This document shows, piece by piece, positions 54,004-62,826 of a stretch of 64,000 nt of DNA. The first letter of the stretch is position 1. Every line of letters begins with the position of its first letter. The position numbers and the translations under genes are program-made. Below the pieces are notes generated by a model that made no database searches, was not told the DNA's origin, and saw only the letters and a list, made by a program, of their open reading frames with translations. The DNA comes from Pseudorhizobium banfieldiae. GTDB taxonomy: Bacteria; Pseudomonadota; Alphaproteobacteria; Rhizobiales; Rhizobiaceae. The DNA lies in NCBI RefSeq assembly GCF_000967425.1, contig NZ_FO082820.1, positions 2,170,001-2,234,000 on the forward strand, read 5' to 3'.

Positions 54004-55044
54004 TCAGAAGCGGGTGATGACACTGATGCCGGGTGTTGTCGCGCGGTCCAAGGCCATCAGCCCCGGCACCGCCTCTTCCAGCGTGATGCGCGACGAAATG
54101 AGCCTCGATGGCTCCATCCGGCCGGCGGCGATCATCGACAGCATCGCATCATAGCGCCAGGCCTGCATGCCATGGCTGCCGTAGATCTCGAGCTCGTGGC
54201 CGATCACCTGCGCCATGGGAATCTGCGGCGTCGAATGCTCGCCGTGCATTAGCCCGACCTGGACGTGGCGACCCCGCCGGCGGAGATTCTTGATCGAGTT
54301 GAAGCAGGTGGTCGGATGGCCAAGTGCATCGATCGAGACATGCGCCCCGCCCCTGGTGATCTCCCGCACCGCCTCGACCGGATCGGCAACGCTGCTGGCA
54401 TTGATGGTCGCCACCGCACCGCAAGCGCGGGCCAGTTCCAGCTTCTCATCTGAGAGATCGATGCCGATCGCGTTTGCCCCGAGCGCCGTGGCGATCATGA
54501 TGGCCGAGAGACCGACGCCGCCGCAGCCATGCACGGCGATCCACTCGCCAGGCCCCGCGCGCGCCTGGTCCGCGACCGCGCGGAAGGAGGTGGCGAAGCG
54601 GCAGCCGAGGCTGGCGGCGGTCGCGTCATCAATCTCTTCCGGCAGATGCACGAGATTGGTGTCGGCATAGCCGATCGCCACATATTCCGCGAACGAGCCC
54701 CAGTGGGTAAAGCCGGGCTGGAACTGGCTCGGGCAGACCTGCTGGTTGCCAGAATGGCATTCGCTGCAATGGCCGCAACCGGAGACGAAGGGGACCGTCA
54801 CCCGGTCGCCGACCTTGAAACGCATCACGCCCCTGCCGGTCGCCACCACTTCGCCGGCCAGTTCATGGCCGGGCACATGCGGCAGGCGGATATCCGGGTC
54901 GTGCCCCATCCAGCCATGCCAGTCGCTACGGCAAAGGCCGGTGGCGCCAACCTTGATGACGACGCCGTCTTCGCCTGGAGTGGGATCGGGAAGGGTCAGG
55001 ATTTGCGGCGCCTTCTCGAAGGCGTCGTAGAGCATGGCTTTCAT
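54004..55044 (-). CDS. Zinc-dependent alcohol dehydrogenase (MDR family)
   Basis: The start at 55044 (MKAMLYDAFEKAPQILTL) gives 346 residues; an upstream ATG at 55092 lacks family match. Catalytic zinc ligands lie in GLCRSDWHGW and PGHELAGEV, and the structural zinc site is CGHCSECHSGNQQVC. The NAD loop GCGGVGLSAIMIA is near residue 170. It oxidises an alcohol with NAD(P); substrate not defined. Core chromosomal context, 90 bases from the DUF1428 gene. Confidence 0.9.
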   Translation of the reverse strand: MKAMLYDAFEKAPQILTLPDPTPGEDGVVIKVGATGLCRSDWHGWMGHDPDIRLPHVPGHELAGEVVATGRGVMRFKVGDRVTVPFVSGCGHCSECHSGNQQVCPSQFQPGFTHWGSFAEYVAIGYADTNLVHLPEEIDDATAASLGCRFATSFRAVADQARAGPGEWIAVHGCGGVGLSAIMIATALGANAIGIDLSDEKLELARACGAVATINASSVADPVEAVREITRGGAHVSIDALGHPTTCFNSIKNLRRRGRHVQVGLMHGEHSTPQIPMAQVIGHELEIYGSHGMQAWRYDAMLSMIAAGRMEPSRLISSRITLEEAVPGLMALDRATTPGISVITRF

Positions 55045-55119
55045 GGGGTCCCTCGTTTGCCCGGAGCATAGCTCGCCGGAACGGTCGGTCAATCGGCTAA
55101 ACCCGACGGAAGTTCGACC

Positions 55120-56073
55120 TCAGGAGCCTGGAAAGCCGCGCCGCCGCCATTCGCTGCGTGGGACAGGAGCGCCGATGCGGAAGGCGAAGCTCAACACCTT
55201 GGTGGCCTCCTCGTTGATCTGGCAGCGGAAGCTCAGGTCGAACCATGCCCCTTCGGCGCGGAACGCGGTTCGACGAAGCTCGAGCACGGTGCCTTCCGAA
55301 AGCGGGGACCGCGGGATGAAGTCGGGATCCTGCGGGGGCGAGGCATTGCGCAACTGCTCGGTCAGTTCCGTCTCGCACAGTTGGGTCGCCCGCATGGCGC
55401 GGGGCATACCCTCCATCGCCGTTCGCGCGACGGGGTCTTCCGTGATGTCCGGGGAAAACAGCGTTTTCGCCTCGGCCAGCGTCTCGGCAGGCTCCTCGGC
55501 CGGCTGCTCCGGTGTCTCGGCAGCCTCCGCGCTGGCCTCCGGTGGCGCGGTTGTCAGGCCGGCGACTTCGGCATCGTCCTGCGGTTCGGCAGCCAGTTCC
55601 TCCGGCGCTTCAGGCGGGGGTGTCTGCGAAGCTTGGTCCTCTTGTTCCTGCTCTTGCGGTCCTTCGGCCCCTTCCTCGGACGAATTGCCCGCGGGCGAGA
55701 CACGCGGTCCCGTGGTTTCCTCACCGAACTCGAAGACGGGCCGGAGCGTCGGGATGGGCGGTGCCGCGGCGGCCTCTTCCTCGGCAGGAGGCTCCGGCGC
55801 CTGATCCTCCTCGACGGGTGGCGGTGGGGGCGGCTCCTCGGCGGCTTCCTGCTCCGCCGGCTCGGAATCCGGTTCCGGCTCGGGTTCGGGTTCGGGTTCG
55901 GGTTCGGGAGGAGGTTCGACGATCTCCACCGTCACCGTCTCCTCTTCCGGCGGTGTCGGCAGCTCCAGCGGCAGCCCGAGAGTCACGATCGCAGCGACAA
56001 GAAGATGCGCAACCATGGAGACCGGAATGCCCCATCGAAAGTCGCTGCGCGGCTTGTGCTGATCATCCTGCAT
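55120..56073 (-). CDS. TonB-like Pro/Glu-rich protein with DUF930 domain
   Basis: The preferred start at 56073 (MQDDQHKPRSDFRWGIPVSM) gives 317 residues. One N-terminal membrane helix (VAHLLVAAIVTLGLPLEL) is followed by a long Pro/Glu/Ala-rich stretch (about residues 40–185) and a C-terminal DUF930-type domain beginning near PRAMRATQLCETELTEQLRN. Layout resembles TonB-type periplasm-spanning proteins. A block of TTCGGG repeats at 55879–55902 encodes Pro-Glu repeats and is prone to length change in 6-bp steps without loss of frame. Confidence 0.75.
   Translation of the reverse strand: MQDDQHKPRSDFRWGIPVSMVAHLLVAAIVTLGLPLELPTPPEEETVTVEIVEPPPEPEPEPEPEPEPDSEPAEQEAAEEPPPPPPVEEDQAPEPPAEEEAAAAPPIPTLRPVFEFGEETTGPRVSPAGNSSEEGAEGPQEQEQEDQASQTPPPEAPEELAAEPQDDAEVAGLTTAPPEASAEAAETPEQPAEEPAETLAEAKTLFSPDITEDPVARTAMEGMPRAMRATQLCETELTEQLRNASPPQDPDFIPRSPLSEGTVLELRRTAFRAEGAWFDLSFRCQINEEATKVLSFAFRIGAPVPRSEWRRRGFPGS
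55879..55902 (+). repeat. 6-bp tandem repeat encoding Pro-Glu
   Basis: CTCGGG followed by copies of TTCGGG encodes a run of Pro-Glu on the other strand. Change in copy number by slippage keeps the frame, so the spacer length of the DUF930 protein could vary between strains. Confidence 0.7.
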
Positions 56074-56130
56074 GGTCGTCGATGTAAGACTCCTGCCCGA
56101 CGAGATCGAGACCCTCGCCCATATTCGGCG

Positions 56131-56159
56131 CAAAAAGAAACCCGGCCGCAGGGCCGGGT
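56131..56159 (-). terminator. Rho-independent terminator after rpoD
   Basis: A stem ACCCGGCC / GGCCGGGT (56140–56159) is followed on the minus strand by TTCTTTTTG. It lies about 25 bases past the rpoD stop and separates it from the DUF930 gene. Confidence 0.85.
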
Positions 56160-56182
56160 CAATTTCTGATATGAAGGACTGC

Positions 56183-58234
56183 TTAGCTGTCCAGGAAGCT
56201 CCGAAGCTTCCGCGAGCGGCTCGGATGCTTCAGCTTGCGCAGCGCCTTCGCCTCGATCTGACGGATACGTTCGCGGGTGACCGAGAACTGCTGGCCGACT
56301 TCTTCGAGCGTGTGATCGGTGTTCATGCCGATACCGAAGCGCATGCGCAGGACACGTTCTTCACGCGGCGTGAGCGAAGCGAGGACACGGGTCGTCGTTT
56401 CGCGCAGGTTCGCCTGGATGGCTGCATCGATCGGCAGCAGCGCGTTCTTGTCCTCGATGAAATCACCGAGGTGGCTGTCCTCTTCGTCGCCCACAGGGGT
56501 CTCGAGCGAAATCGGCTCCTTGGCGATCTTCAGGACCTTGCGGACCTTTTCGAGCGGCATGGCGAGCTTTTCTGCCAGTTCTTCCGGCGTCGGCTCGCGA
56601 CCGATTTCGTGCAGCATCTGGCGCGACGTGCGGACAATCTTGTTGATCGTCTCGATCATGTGCACCGGAATGCGGATCGTGCGGGCCTGGTCGGCGATCG
56701 ATCGGGTGATCGCCTGCCGGATCCACCAGGTGGCATAGGTCGAGAACTTGTAGCCGCGGCGATACTCGAACTTGTCGACCGCCTTCATCAGGCCGATATT
56801 GCCTTCCTGGATGAGATCCAGGAACTGCAGGCCGCGGTTCGTGTACTTCTTGGCGATCGAGATCACGAGACGCAGGTTGGCCTCGACCATTTCCTTCTTG
56901 GCGATGCGGGCTTCCCGTTCGCCCTTCTGGACCATCGACACGATGCGGCGGAACTCGGCAATCGAAATGCCGGTCTCGGTCGCAAGGTTCTGGATCTCCT
57001 GGCGGATCTCGCGGATCGTCTGGTTCTCCTCGCGGGCGAAATCCTTCCAGCCGCGTGCGGAGAGGTTGGCGATCGACTTCATCCAGTTCGGGTCGAGTTC
57101 GGCACCCTGATACTGCTCCAGGAACGAATCGCGCTTGACGCCGTAGGATTCCGCCAGCCGAAGCAGGCGGCCTTCATTCTGCATCAGGCGCTTGGAGATG
57201 TCGTAGAGCTGTTCGACGAGGCTCTCGATGCGGTTCTGGTTGAGCGACAGTGACTTCACCGCCGTGATCAGCTGATCCTTGAGTTCCTTGTAGCGACGCT
57301 CCTGGCCGGACGACAGCGTGCCGGTGCAGGAGAGGCGCGCCTCGACCTGCTGATCCTGCAGCTTGCGCAGCTTCTTGTAGGTGTCGGCGATGACGTCGAG
57401 GGTTTCCATGACCTGCGGACGCAGTTCCGCTTCCATGGCGGCAAGAGACAGGCTCGACTCATCGTCGTCCTCTTCTTCCTCTTCCGGAGGCAGGCCCTCA
57501 CCGCCGACGGCAGTGATGTCGTCGTCGTTTGCGGCAGTCCGCGTCTTGCGGGCCTTTTCCTTCTCTTCGGCCGCCTTGCGGTCGGCTTCGATCTTCTCGG
57601 GGCTCTGGAACTGCGGGGCAGCCTTTGCCTCGGGACCGGAATAGGTGGTTTCGAGATCGATGATCTCGCGCAGGAGCGTCGTGCCTTCGTTGAGTTCGTC
57701 GCGCCAGATGATCAGCGCCTGGAACGTCAGCGGGCTTTCGCACAATCCCGCGATCATCGTCTCGCGGCCGGCCTCGATGCGCTTGGCGATAGCGATTTCG
57801 CCCTCGCGAGAAAGAAGCTCAACCGAGCCCATCTCGCGCAGGTACATGCGCACCGGATCGTCGGTACGATCGGTGGGCTCCTTCTTCTTCGCAGTCGCGA
57901 GCGCGGTGCCGGAGGTCGGGGCGATTTCGCCACCCTCGCTCTCACCGTCGTCGGAGCTGTCGTCGTCGTCGGCGGTGGCCTCTTCGGCCTCGTCATCCTC
58001 GACGACGTTGATACCCATGTCCGACAACATGGACATGGTATCCTCGATCTGTTCGGACGTGACCTCTTCGGAGGGCAGGACCGAATTCAGCTCGTCCATC
58101 GTCACATAGCCGCGCTTCTTGGCGGCCTTGATCATCTTCTTGACCGCGTCATCCGAAAGATCGAGAAGCGGTCCATCCTGCGTACCTTCGCGCTCGGTTT
58201 CCGCTTCTTCGTTCTCTTTGACTTTGGTTGCCAT
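56183..58234 (-). CDS. rpoD: RNA polymerase primary sigma factor RpoD (SigA)
   Basis: The 683-residue housekeeping sigma factor has an N-terminal region 1.1 (ATKVKENEE ... MDELNSVLP), an acidic linker around residues 75–110, and the large non-conserved region. Regions 2 to 4 follow: [20 protein letters not shown], the core-binding and -10 helix [20 protein letters not shown], and the -35 helix [20 protein letters not shown]. It directs transcription of most genes. Length equals that of rhizobial SigA. It follows dnaG on the same strand with 426 bases between, as in other alphaproteobacteria. Confidence 0.97.
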   Translation of the reverse strand: MATKVKENEEAETEREGTQDGPLLDLSDDAVKKMIKAAKKRGYVTMDELNSVLPSEEVTSEQIEDTMSMLSDMGINVVEDDEAEEATADDDDSSDDGESEGGEIAPTSGTALATAKKKEPTDRTDDPVRMYLREMGSVELLSREGEIAIAKRIEAGRETMIAGLCESPLTFQALIIWRDELNEGTTLLREIIDLETTYSGPEAKAAPQFQSPEKIEADRKAAEEKEKARKTRTAANDDDITAVGGEGLPPEEEEEDDDESSLSLAAMEAELRPQVMETLDVIADTYKKLRKLQDQQVEARLSCTGTLSSGQERRYKELKDQLITAVKSLSLNQNRIESLVEQLYDISKRLMQNEGRLLRLAESYGVKRDSFLEQYQGAELDPNWMKSIANLSARGWKDFAREENQTIREIRQEIQNLATETGISIAEFRRIVSMVQKGEREARIAKKEMVEANLRLVISIAKKYTNRGLQFLDLIQEGNIGLMKAVDKFEYRRGYKFSTYATWWIRQAITRSIADQARTIRIPVHMIETINKIVRTSRQMLHEIGREPTPEELAEKLAMPLEKVRKVLKIAKEPISLETPVGDEEDSHLGDFIEDKNALLPIDAAIQANLRETTTRVLASLTPREERVLRMRFGIGMNTDHTLEEVGQQFSVTRERIRQIEAKALRKLKHPSRSRKLRSFLDS

Positions 58235-58660
58235 GAATTTTCGCTTTCCCTGAACGCCACCTCGCCGCGGTGGCCGCCGGCTGGGATCAAGTCCTCAGCC
58301 GCGAATCACTGTTCAACACGTACGGAATGACCTTTAATTCCGGATTACCACCGAGGCGGACGTCAACTACCGAGACCGCTGGTCCACGCATCGCCGCTCG
58401 TGGCCCGGTGTGCTTGACCCACTCCACCTTTTCTGCCTGCTGTGGTGATTCCCACAAATTAACGCTCCGTCAAGCTTTTCTGAGGCGATCAGCCTAGGAA
58501 AAGTGGAAAAACCGTCTGTCTCTTGGGCTTCGAGGTCTACGCGCACACGTTTCGCCCGATATGTAGTCAGTGGTCGCAGAATGACAAGGGCATCCACCGC
58601 CCTCTAGCCCTTAACGACCGCTACTACACCCACAGGCTTTCCTCGAACTCCTGATTCGCT
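58235..58660. promoter_or_regulatory. dnaG–rpoD intergenic region, likely rpoD promoter
   Basis: The 426 bases hold no plausible protein. The region includes a GC-poor patch near 58440–58480 that may be the rpoD promoter on the minus strand. I see no clear heat-shock consensus or terminator hairpin with T-run. The short frames at 58367–58597 lack ribosome sites. Confidence 0.4.
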
Positions 58661-60658
58661 TCAGCCATGACTGACGGCGGGGCCTTTCACCCGCCCCGAC
58701 ATGACGCCGAACCCATCGATAATCGCCTCCTGGTTCTCAAGCCGTGCAATCTCCAGCTGGACCTCCGAAAGAGCCCTGATCAGCGCCGACCCTCGCTCGA
58801 CCTCATCCGAACCGGCTTCCGCAAGTTCCCGCTCCAGTTCGATCTTCTGCCACCGCAGCTCCTTGTTGCGGGAATGCAGGGCAAAGGCCTGGCGGTAGGC
58901 CTGCACGACATCATGCAGGTCAGCCTCCTCGGTCGCCGTCCACAGGCGTGCATTGCGGATCTGCTGGTTCATCACCTTCAAAAGCGCTTCGAAGCCGTTC
59001 TCCTCCAACTGCTCCCTTAGGTTCTCACGCTCCAGCCGCGCCCCGGCCTTCGCCACCACCGTCAGGAGGCAGGACCAGAAGCGTTGCAGGTCGCGGTTCT
59101 CGAACTCGATGCCGGCGATTTCATCGTAGTCCTGCAGGAGGAGTTCCGGATGGTTGACAACGGTCAGCGCCAGCACGCTCTCGCGCAATGCCGGCAGGTC
59201 GCGGTGACCGCGGACGAGACCGGATCGCGCCAACCGGTCTGACACGGCGACACCGCGTCCCGCGGCCCTTGGGCCTTGCGGCGCCTGTCCGCGATCCTGA
59301 CCCTGCCTGCCACCCCTCGACTGGAGATTCTGGCGCCGGTCGCCTCCCCGTCCCGCCGACTGGAAAAAGGCATTCAACCGCTCGCGGACGTCCTGCTGGT
59401 AATGGCGACGGACATTCTCGTCGGCGATCACCGACACGACCTGCTTCAACCGCGCCTCAAGCTCGGCGCGCTTTTCCGGCGTGTCGAAACTGGCACCTGC
59501 CGTTTCACGCATCCAGATCATTTCGGCCAGCGGCCGAGCCTCCGCGAGCACCCGATCGAAAGGTGCCCGCCCCTCATGGCGGACGAGATCGTCGGGATCC
59601 TTGCCTTCCGGCAGGAGTGCGAAGCGGACGGAGCGGCCAGGCTTGAGGAATGGCAGCGCAAGATCGGCTGCGCGATTGGCTGCCCGCATGCCGGCGCCGT
59701 CGCCGTCGAAGCACAGCACCGGCTCCGGCGACATCCGCCACAGCAGGTCGAGCTGGTTCTCGGTCAAGGCCGTGCCGAGAGGCGCCACCGCGTTTTCCAC
59801 GCCCGCCTGGTGGAGCGCGATGACGTCCATATAGCCTTCCACGGCAATGATCGTCGTGCTGTCGCGCTCCCCGGCCCGTCCCTGTGCGGCGCGCCGGGCC
59901 CGGGCGAAATTGTAGAGCACCTGCCCCTTGTGGAAGAGCTCCGTCTCGTTGGAGTTGAGATATTTCGCCGGCGCATCGGGCGCCATGGCGCGGCCTCCGA
60001 AGGCGATCACCTTCTCCCGCGCCGACAGGATCGGGAACATGATGCGGTCGCGGAACCGGTCGTAGGAGACTGCAATCCCCTCCCCGTGCACGACGAGCCC
60101 GCAAGCCTCGATCTGCTCCTTCGACACACCCTTGCCGGCGAGGTGCTCCTTGAGCGCGTTCCGGCTCTCGGGAGCGTAGCCCAGACGAAACGTCTCGATC
60201 GTCCTGCCGGTCAGCCCGCGGTCGCGCAGATAGGCGCGCGCCTTGGCGCCGGCCGCAGTCTGCAACTGGTCCTGGAAGAAGCGCGTCGCCATCTCCATGA
60301 CGTCGAGGAGCGACATACGCTCCTTTTCCCGCCGCTCTGCCTGCGGATCGGGCTGAGGCAGGGCGATACCCGCCATGTCGGCAATCTGCTGGACGGCCTC
60401 CGGAAAGCTCATCCCCTCCAGCTCGGTCAGGAAGCGGAAATGATCGCCGGAAACGCCGCAGCCGAAGCAATGGTAGCGGCCCTTGCGATCCTCGCAGTGG
60501 AAGCTCGGGCTTTTTTCACCGTGGAAGGGGCAGCACGCCCAGTAGTCGCCGCGCGAGATATTGGTCTTCTTACGATCCCACGTCACGCGACGCCCGACGA
60601 CCGCCGATATCGGCACCCGGTCGCGGATTTCGTCAAGAAAACTATTAGAGAAGCGCAT
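58661..60658 (-). CDS. dnaG: DNA primase DnaG
   Basis: The 665-residue primase contains the N-terminal CHC2 zinc finger (CPFHGEKSPSFHCEDRKGRYHCFGCGVSGD, seen in segments at residues 41–70) and the catalytic TOPRIM domain with EGYMDVIALHQAG and the acidic FDGDGAG. The C-terminal helicase-binding region is helical. It makes RNA primers for replication. Order dnaG then rpoD on the minus strand is the conserved macromolecular-synthesis arrangement. The start MRFSNSFLDEIRDRVPIS is typical of the family. Confidence 0.97.
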   Translation of the reverse strand: MRFSNSFLDEIRDRVPISAVVGRRVTWDRKKTNISRGDYWACCPFHGEKSPSFHCEDRKGRYHCFGCGVSGDHFRFLTELEGMSFPEAVQQIADMAGIALPQPDPQAERREKERMSLLDVMEMATRFFQDQLQTAAGAKARAYLRDRGLTGRTIETFRLGYAPESRNALKEHLAGKGVSKEQIEACGLVVHGEGIAVSYDRFRDRIMFPILSAREKVIAFGGRAMAPDAPAKYLNSNETELFHKGQVLYNFARARRAAQGRAGERDSTTIIAVEGYMDVIALHQAGVENAVAPLGTALTENQLDLLWRMSPEPVLCFDGDGAGMRAANRAADLALPFLKPGRSVRFALLPEGKDPDDLVRHEGRAPFDRVLAEARPLAEMIWMRETAGASFDTPEKRAELEARLKQVVSVIADENVRRHYQQDVRERLNAFFQSAGRGGDRRQNLQSRGGRQGQDRGQAPQGPRAAGRGVAVSDRLARSGLVRGHRDLPALRESVLALTVVNHPELLLQDYDEIAGIEFENRDLQRFWSCLLTVVAKAGARLERENLREQLEENGFEALLKVMNQQIRNARLWTATEEADLHDVVQAYRQAFALHSRNKELRWQKIELERELAEAGSDEVERGSALIRALSEVQLEIARLENQEAIIDGFGVMSGRVKGPAVSHG

Positions 60659-60811
60659 CGTTACCTCAAGGCAGACTGTTCCTATAGTGCCTGCGGCTTC
60701 ATCTATCCATCGTCTAAGGAAACATACACGCTATCCACAGTCCCGGCGCACGGAAACAGAAAGGGCGGAGCCTTCGAGACCCCGCCCCTCCGACCGCTAT
60801 CGGCGGCCGTG

Positions 60812-61264
60812 TTACTTCAGCATGTCCTTGACCATGCCGGACGCCTTGGCGAAGTCCATCTGGCCGGGGTACTTCTCCTTCAGCGCGTTCATGCACTTGC
60901 CCATGTCCCGCAGGCCCTGGGCACCTGTCTCGCTGATGACGGACTGGCAGAGCTGACGGACTTTCTCCTCCGGCAGTTGCTCCGGCATGAAGCTCTTGAT
61001 GACGCCGATTTCCTCGCGCTCCTGCGTCGCAAGCTCGGCGCGGCCAGCTTCCTCGTAGATCTTCGCGGACTCTTCGCGCTGCTTCACCATCTTCTGGAGG
61101 ATCTGCATGATTTCGTCGTCGCTGACGGGATCCTTGCCGGCGCCACGATTGGCGATGTCGCGATCCTTGATCGCCGTCTGGATGAGACGCACGGTCGAAA
61201 GGCGGCGGCTGTCCTTGGCCTTCATCGCCTCTTTCAAGGCATTGGCGAGCTTGTCTCGCATCAT
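60812..61264 (-). CDS. GatB/YqeY-domain protein
   Basis: The 150-residue YqeY-like protein (MRDKLANALKEAMKAKDSRRL, with RLIQTAIKDRDIANRG and the C-terminal GLRDMGKCMNALKEKY) resembles the tail domain of GatB, which binds tRNA. Stand-alone members have no settled function. Two adjacent ATGs (61264 and 61261) are possible starts. It is divergent from carA across 319 bases, and lies upstream of dnaG on the same strand. Confidence 0.92.
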   Translation of the reverse strand: MMRDKLANALKEAMKAKDSRRLSTVRLIQTAIKDRDIANRGAGKDPVSDDEIMQILQKMVKQREESAKIYEEAGRAELATQEREEIGVIKSFMPEQLPEEKVRQLCQSVISETGAQGLRDMGKCMNALKEKYPGQMDFAKASGMVKDMLK

Positions 61265-61583
61265 TGTCTCTGCTCCTTCGGAAAGCCGGCGCGTGAGTGG
61301 AATTGCGGCTTTTCCTTGTCATTCGGGCGGCCCTCATAGACAAGCATTCGGCTTCGATCAAATCAAATCCGCCAAGCCCTTGATTTCCATGGATGCGAAT
61401 TCCACGTAGAAAGAACTCGGCCTAGATTGACCGCTCCGCGCGCTTTGTCTATTTTCCGGCACCTGCACGAGATTTAGGTATTCAAGGCTACGCGGGTCGT
61501 CCTGCGCGCCTTTTTCTGCGACCATAGATGGCCCACGCACCCTGCGACTTCAAGTGGCGGGGCCTGCGGGCAGAAGGATAGAG
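61265..61583. promoter_or_regulatory. Divergent promoter region between the YqeY-like gene and carA
   Basis: The 319-base gap should hold promoters for both genes and the carA leader. A ribosome site GGATAGAG precedes the carA ATG. I see no convincing attenuator, PyrR site or riboswitch by eye. Confidence 0.4.
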
Positions 61584-62789
61584 ATGACCGCGACTGCTCC
61601 CTGGACAAGCAAGAAACCCACCGCCGTTCTCGTTCTCGCAGATGGCACGGTGATCGAAGGCATCGGCATCGGAGCAACCGGCAAGGTGACCGCGGAAGTC
61701 TGCTTCAACACCTCGCTGACCGGCTACCAGGAGATTCTGACGGACCCGTCCTATCTCGGCCAGATCGTCACATTCACCTTCCCCCATATCGGCAATATCG
61801 GCACGAACGAGGACGATATCGAGGACCTGACGCCTGCCGCCCGGCACGGCGCCGTCGGCGTGATCTTCAAGGCCGACATCACCGAGCCGTCGAACTATCG
61901 TGCTGCCAAGCATCTCGACGAGTGGCTGAAGTCGCGCGGCATCATCGGCCTTTCTGGCATCGACACGCGCGCGCTCACCGCCTGGATCCGCGAGAATGGC
62001 GCCCCAAACGCCGTCATCGCGCATGATCCGAACGGCGTCTTCGACATCGAGGCATTGAAGGCTGAGGCACGGGCCTGGAGCGGCATCGAAGGCCTAGACC
62101 TCGCCAAGGAAGCCACCTCAGGCCAGTCGTCGCAGTGGACACAGACGCCCTGGGTTTGGAACGAGGGATATGGCGAGTCGAACCCAGACGAGGCCAAGTA
62201 CCACATCGTCTGCGTGGACTACGGCGTGAAGCGCAACATCCTGCGGCTGTTCGCGGGTCTCGACTGTAAGGTGACCATCGTCCCCGCGCAGACCTCGGCG
62301 GAAGACATCATGGCGCTGAACCCCGATGGCGTCTTCCTCTCGAACGGACCGGGAGACCCGGCCGCCACCGGCGACTATGCCGTGCCGATGATCCAGCAGG
62401 TACTCGACGAGGACATCCCGACCTTCGGCATCTGCCTTGGCCACCAGATGCTCGGCCTCGCTCTAGGCGCAACGACCGTCAAGATGCACCAGGGACATCA
62501 CGGCGGAAACCACCCCGTGAAGGACCACACGACCGGCAAGGTGGAGATCGTCTCGATGAACCACGGCTTCGCGGTCGATGCGAACACGCTTCCGGAAGGC
62601 GTTGAAGAGACTCACGTTTCCCTCTTCGACGGCAGCAACTGCGGCCTGCGCGTCAGCGGCAAGCCAATCTTCTCCGTCCAGCATCACCCGGAAGCATCGC
62701 CCGGCCCTCAGGACAGCCACTACCTGTTCCGGCGCTTCATCAACATGGTGCGCGAGCGCAAGGGCGAGCCGGCGCTTGCCGAGCGCTGA
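61584..62789 (+). CDS. carA: Carbamoyl-phosphate synthase small subunit (glutaminase)
   Basis: The ATG at 61584 gives 401 residues; a start at 61554 would add ten residues with no family match. The N-terminal CPSase domain includes LVLADGTVIEGIGIG and FNTSLTGYQEILTDPSY. The C-terminal GATase1 has the catalytic Cys in FGICLGHQMLGLALG and the His/Glu pair in SVQHHPEASPGP. It supplies ammonia from glutamine to CarB for arginine and pyrimidine synthesis. carB is not adjacent, as in many rhizobia. Confidence 0.97.
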   Translation: MTATAPWTSKKPTAVLVLADGTVIEGIGIGATGKVTAEVCFNTSLTGYQEILTDPSYLGQIVTFTFPHIGNIGTNEDDIEDLTPAARHGAVGVIFKADITEPSNYRAAKHLDEWLKSRGIIGLSGIDTRALTAWIRENGAPNAVIAHDPNGVFDIEALKAEARAWSGIEGLDLAKEATSGQSSQWTQTPWVWNEGYGESNPDEAKYHIVCVDYGVKRNILRLFAGLDCKVTIVPAQTSAEDIMALNPDGVFLSNGPGDPAATGDYAVPMIQQVLDEDIPTFGICLGHQMLGLALGATTVKMHQGHHGGNHPVKDHTTGKVEIVSMNHGFAVDANTLPEGVEETHVSLFDGSNCGLRVSGKPIFSVQHHPEASPGPQDSHYLFRRFINMVRERKGEPALAER

Positions 62790-62801
62790 TCCCGGACGGT
62801 C

Positions 62802-62826
62802 AAGGCCCGCGCAAGCGGGCCTTTTT
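62802..62826. terminator. Terminator between carA and the MATE gene
   Basis: Stem AAGGCCCGC / GCGGGCCTT with loop GCAA, followed by T residues for carA. AA residues on the other side could serve the convergent MATE gene too. Confidence 0.85.

Noticed and set aside
55879..55902. CRISPR-like repeat
   Set aside because: It is a short simple hexamer repeat inside a coding region with no spacers. No CRISPR array or cas gene was seen anywhere in the window.
59276..61339. Long rightward open frame of 687 codons opposite dnaG and the YqeY-like gene
   Set aside because: Antisense shadow of dnaG and the YqeY-like gene with low-complexity composition and no recognisable domain.
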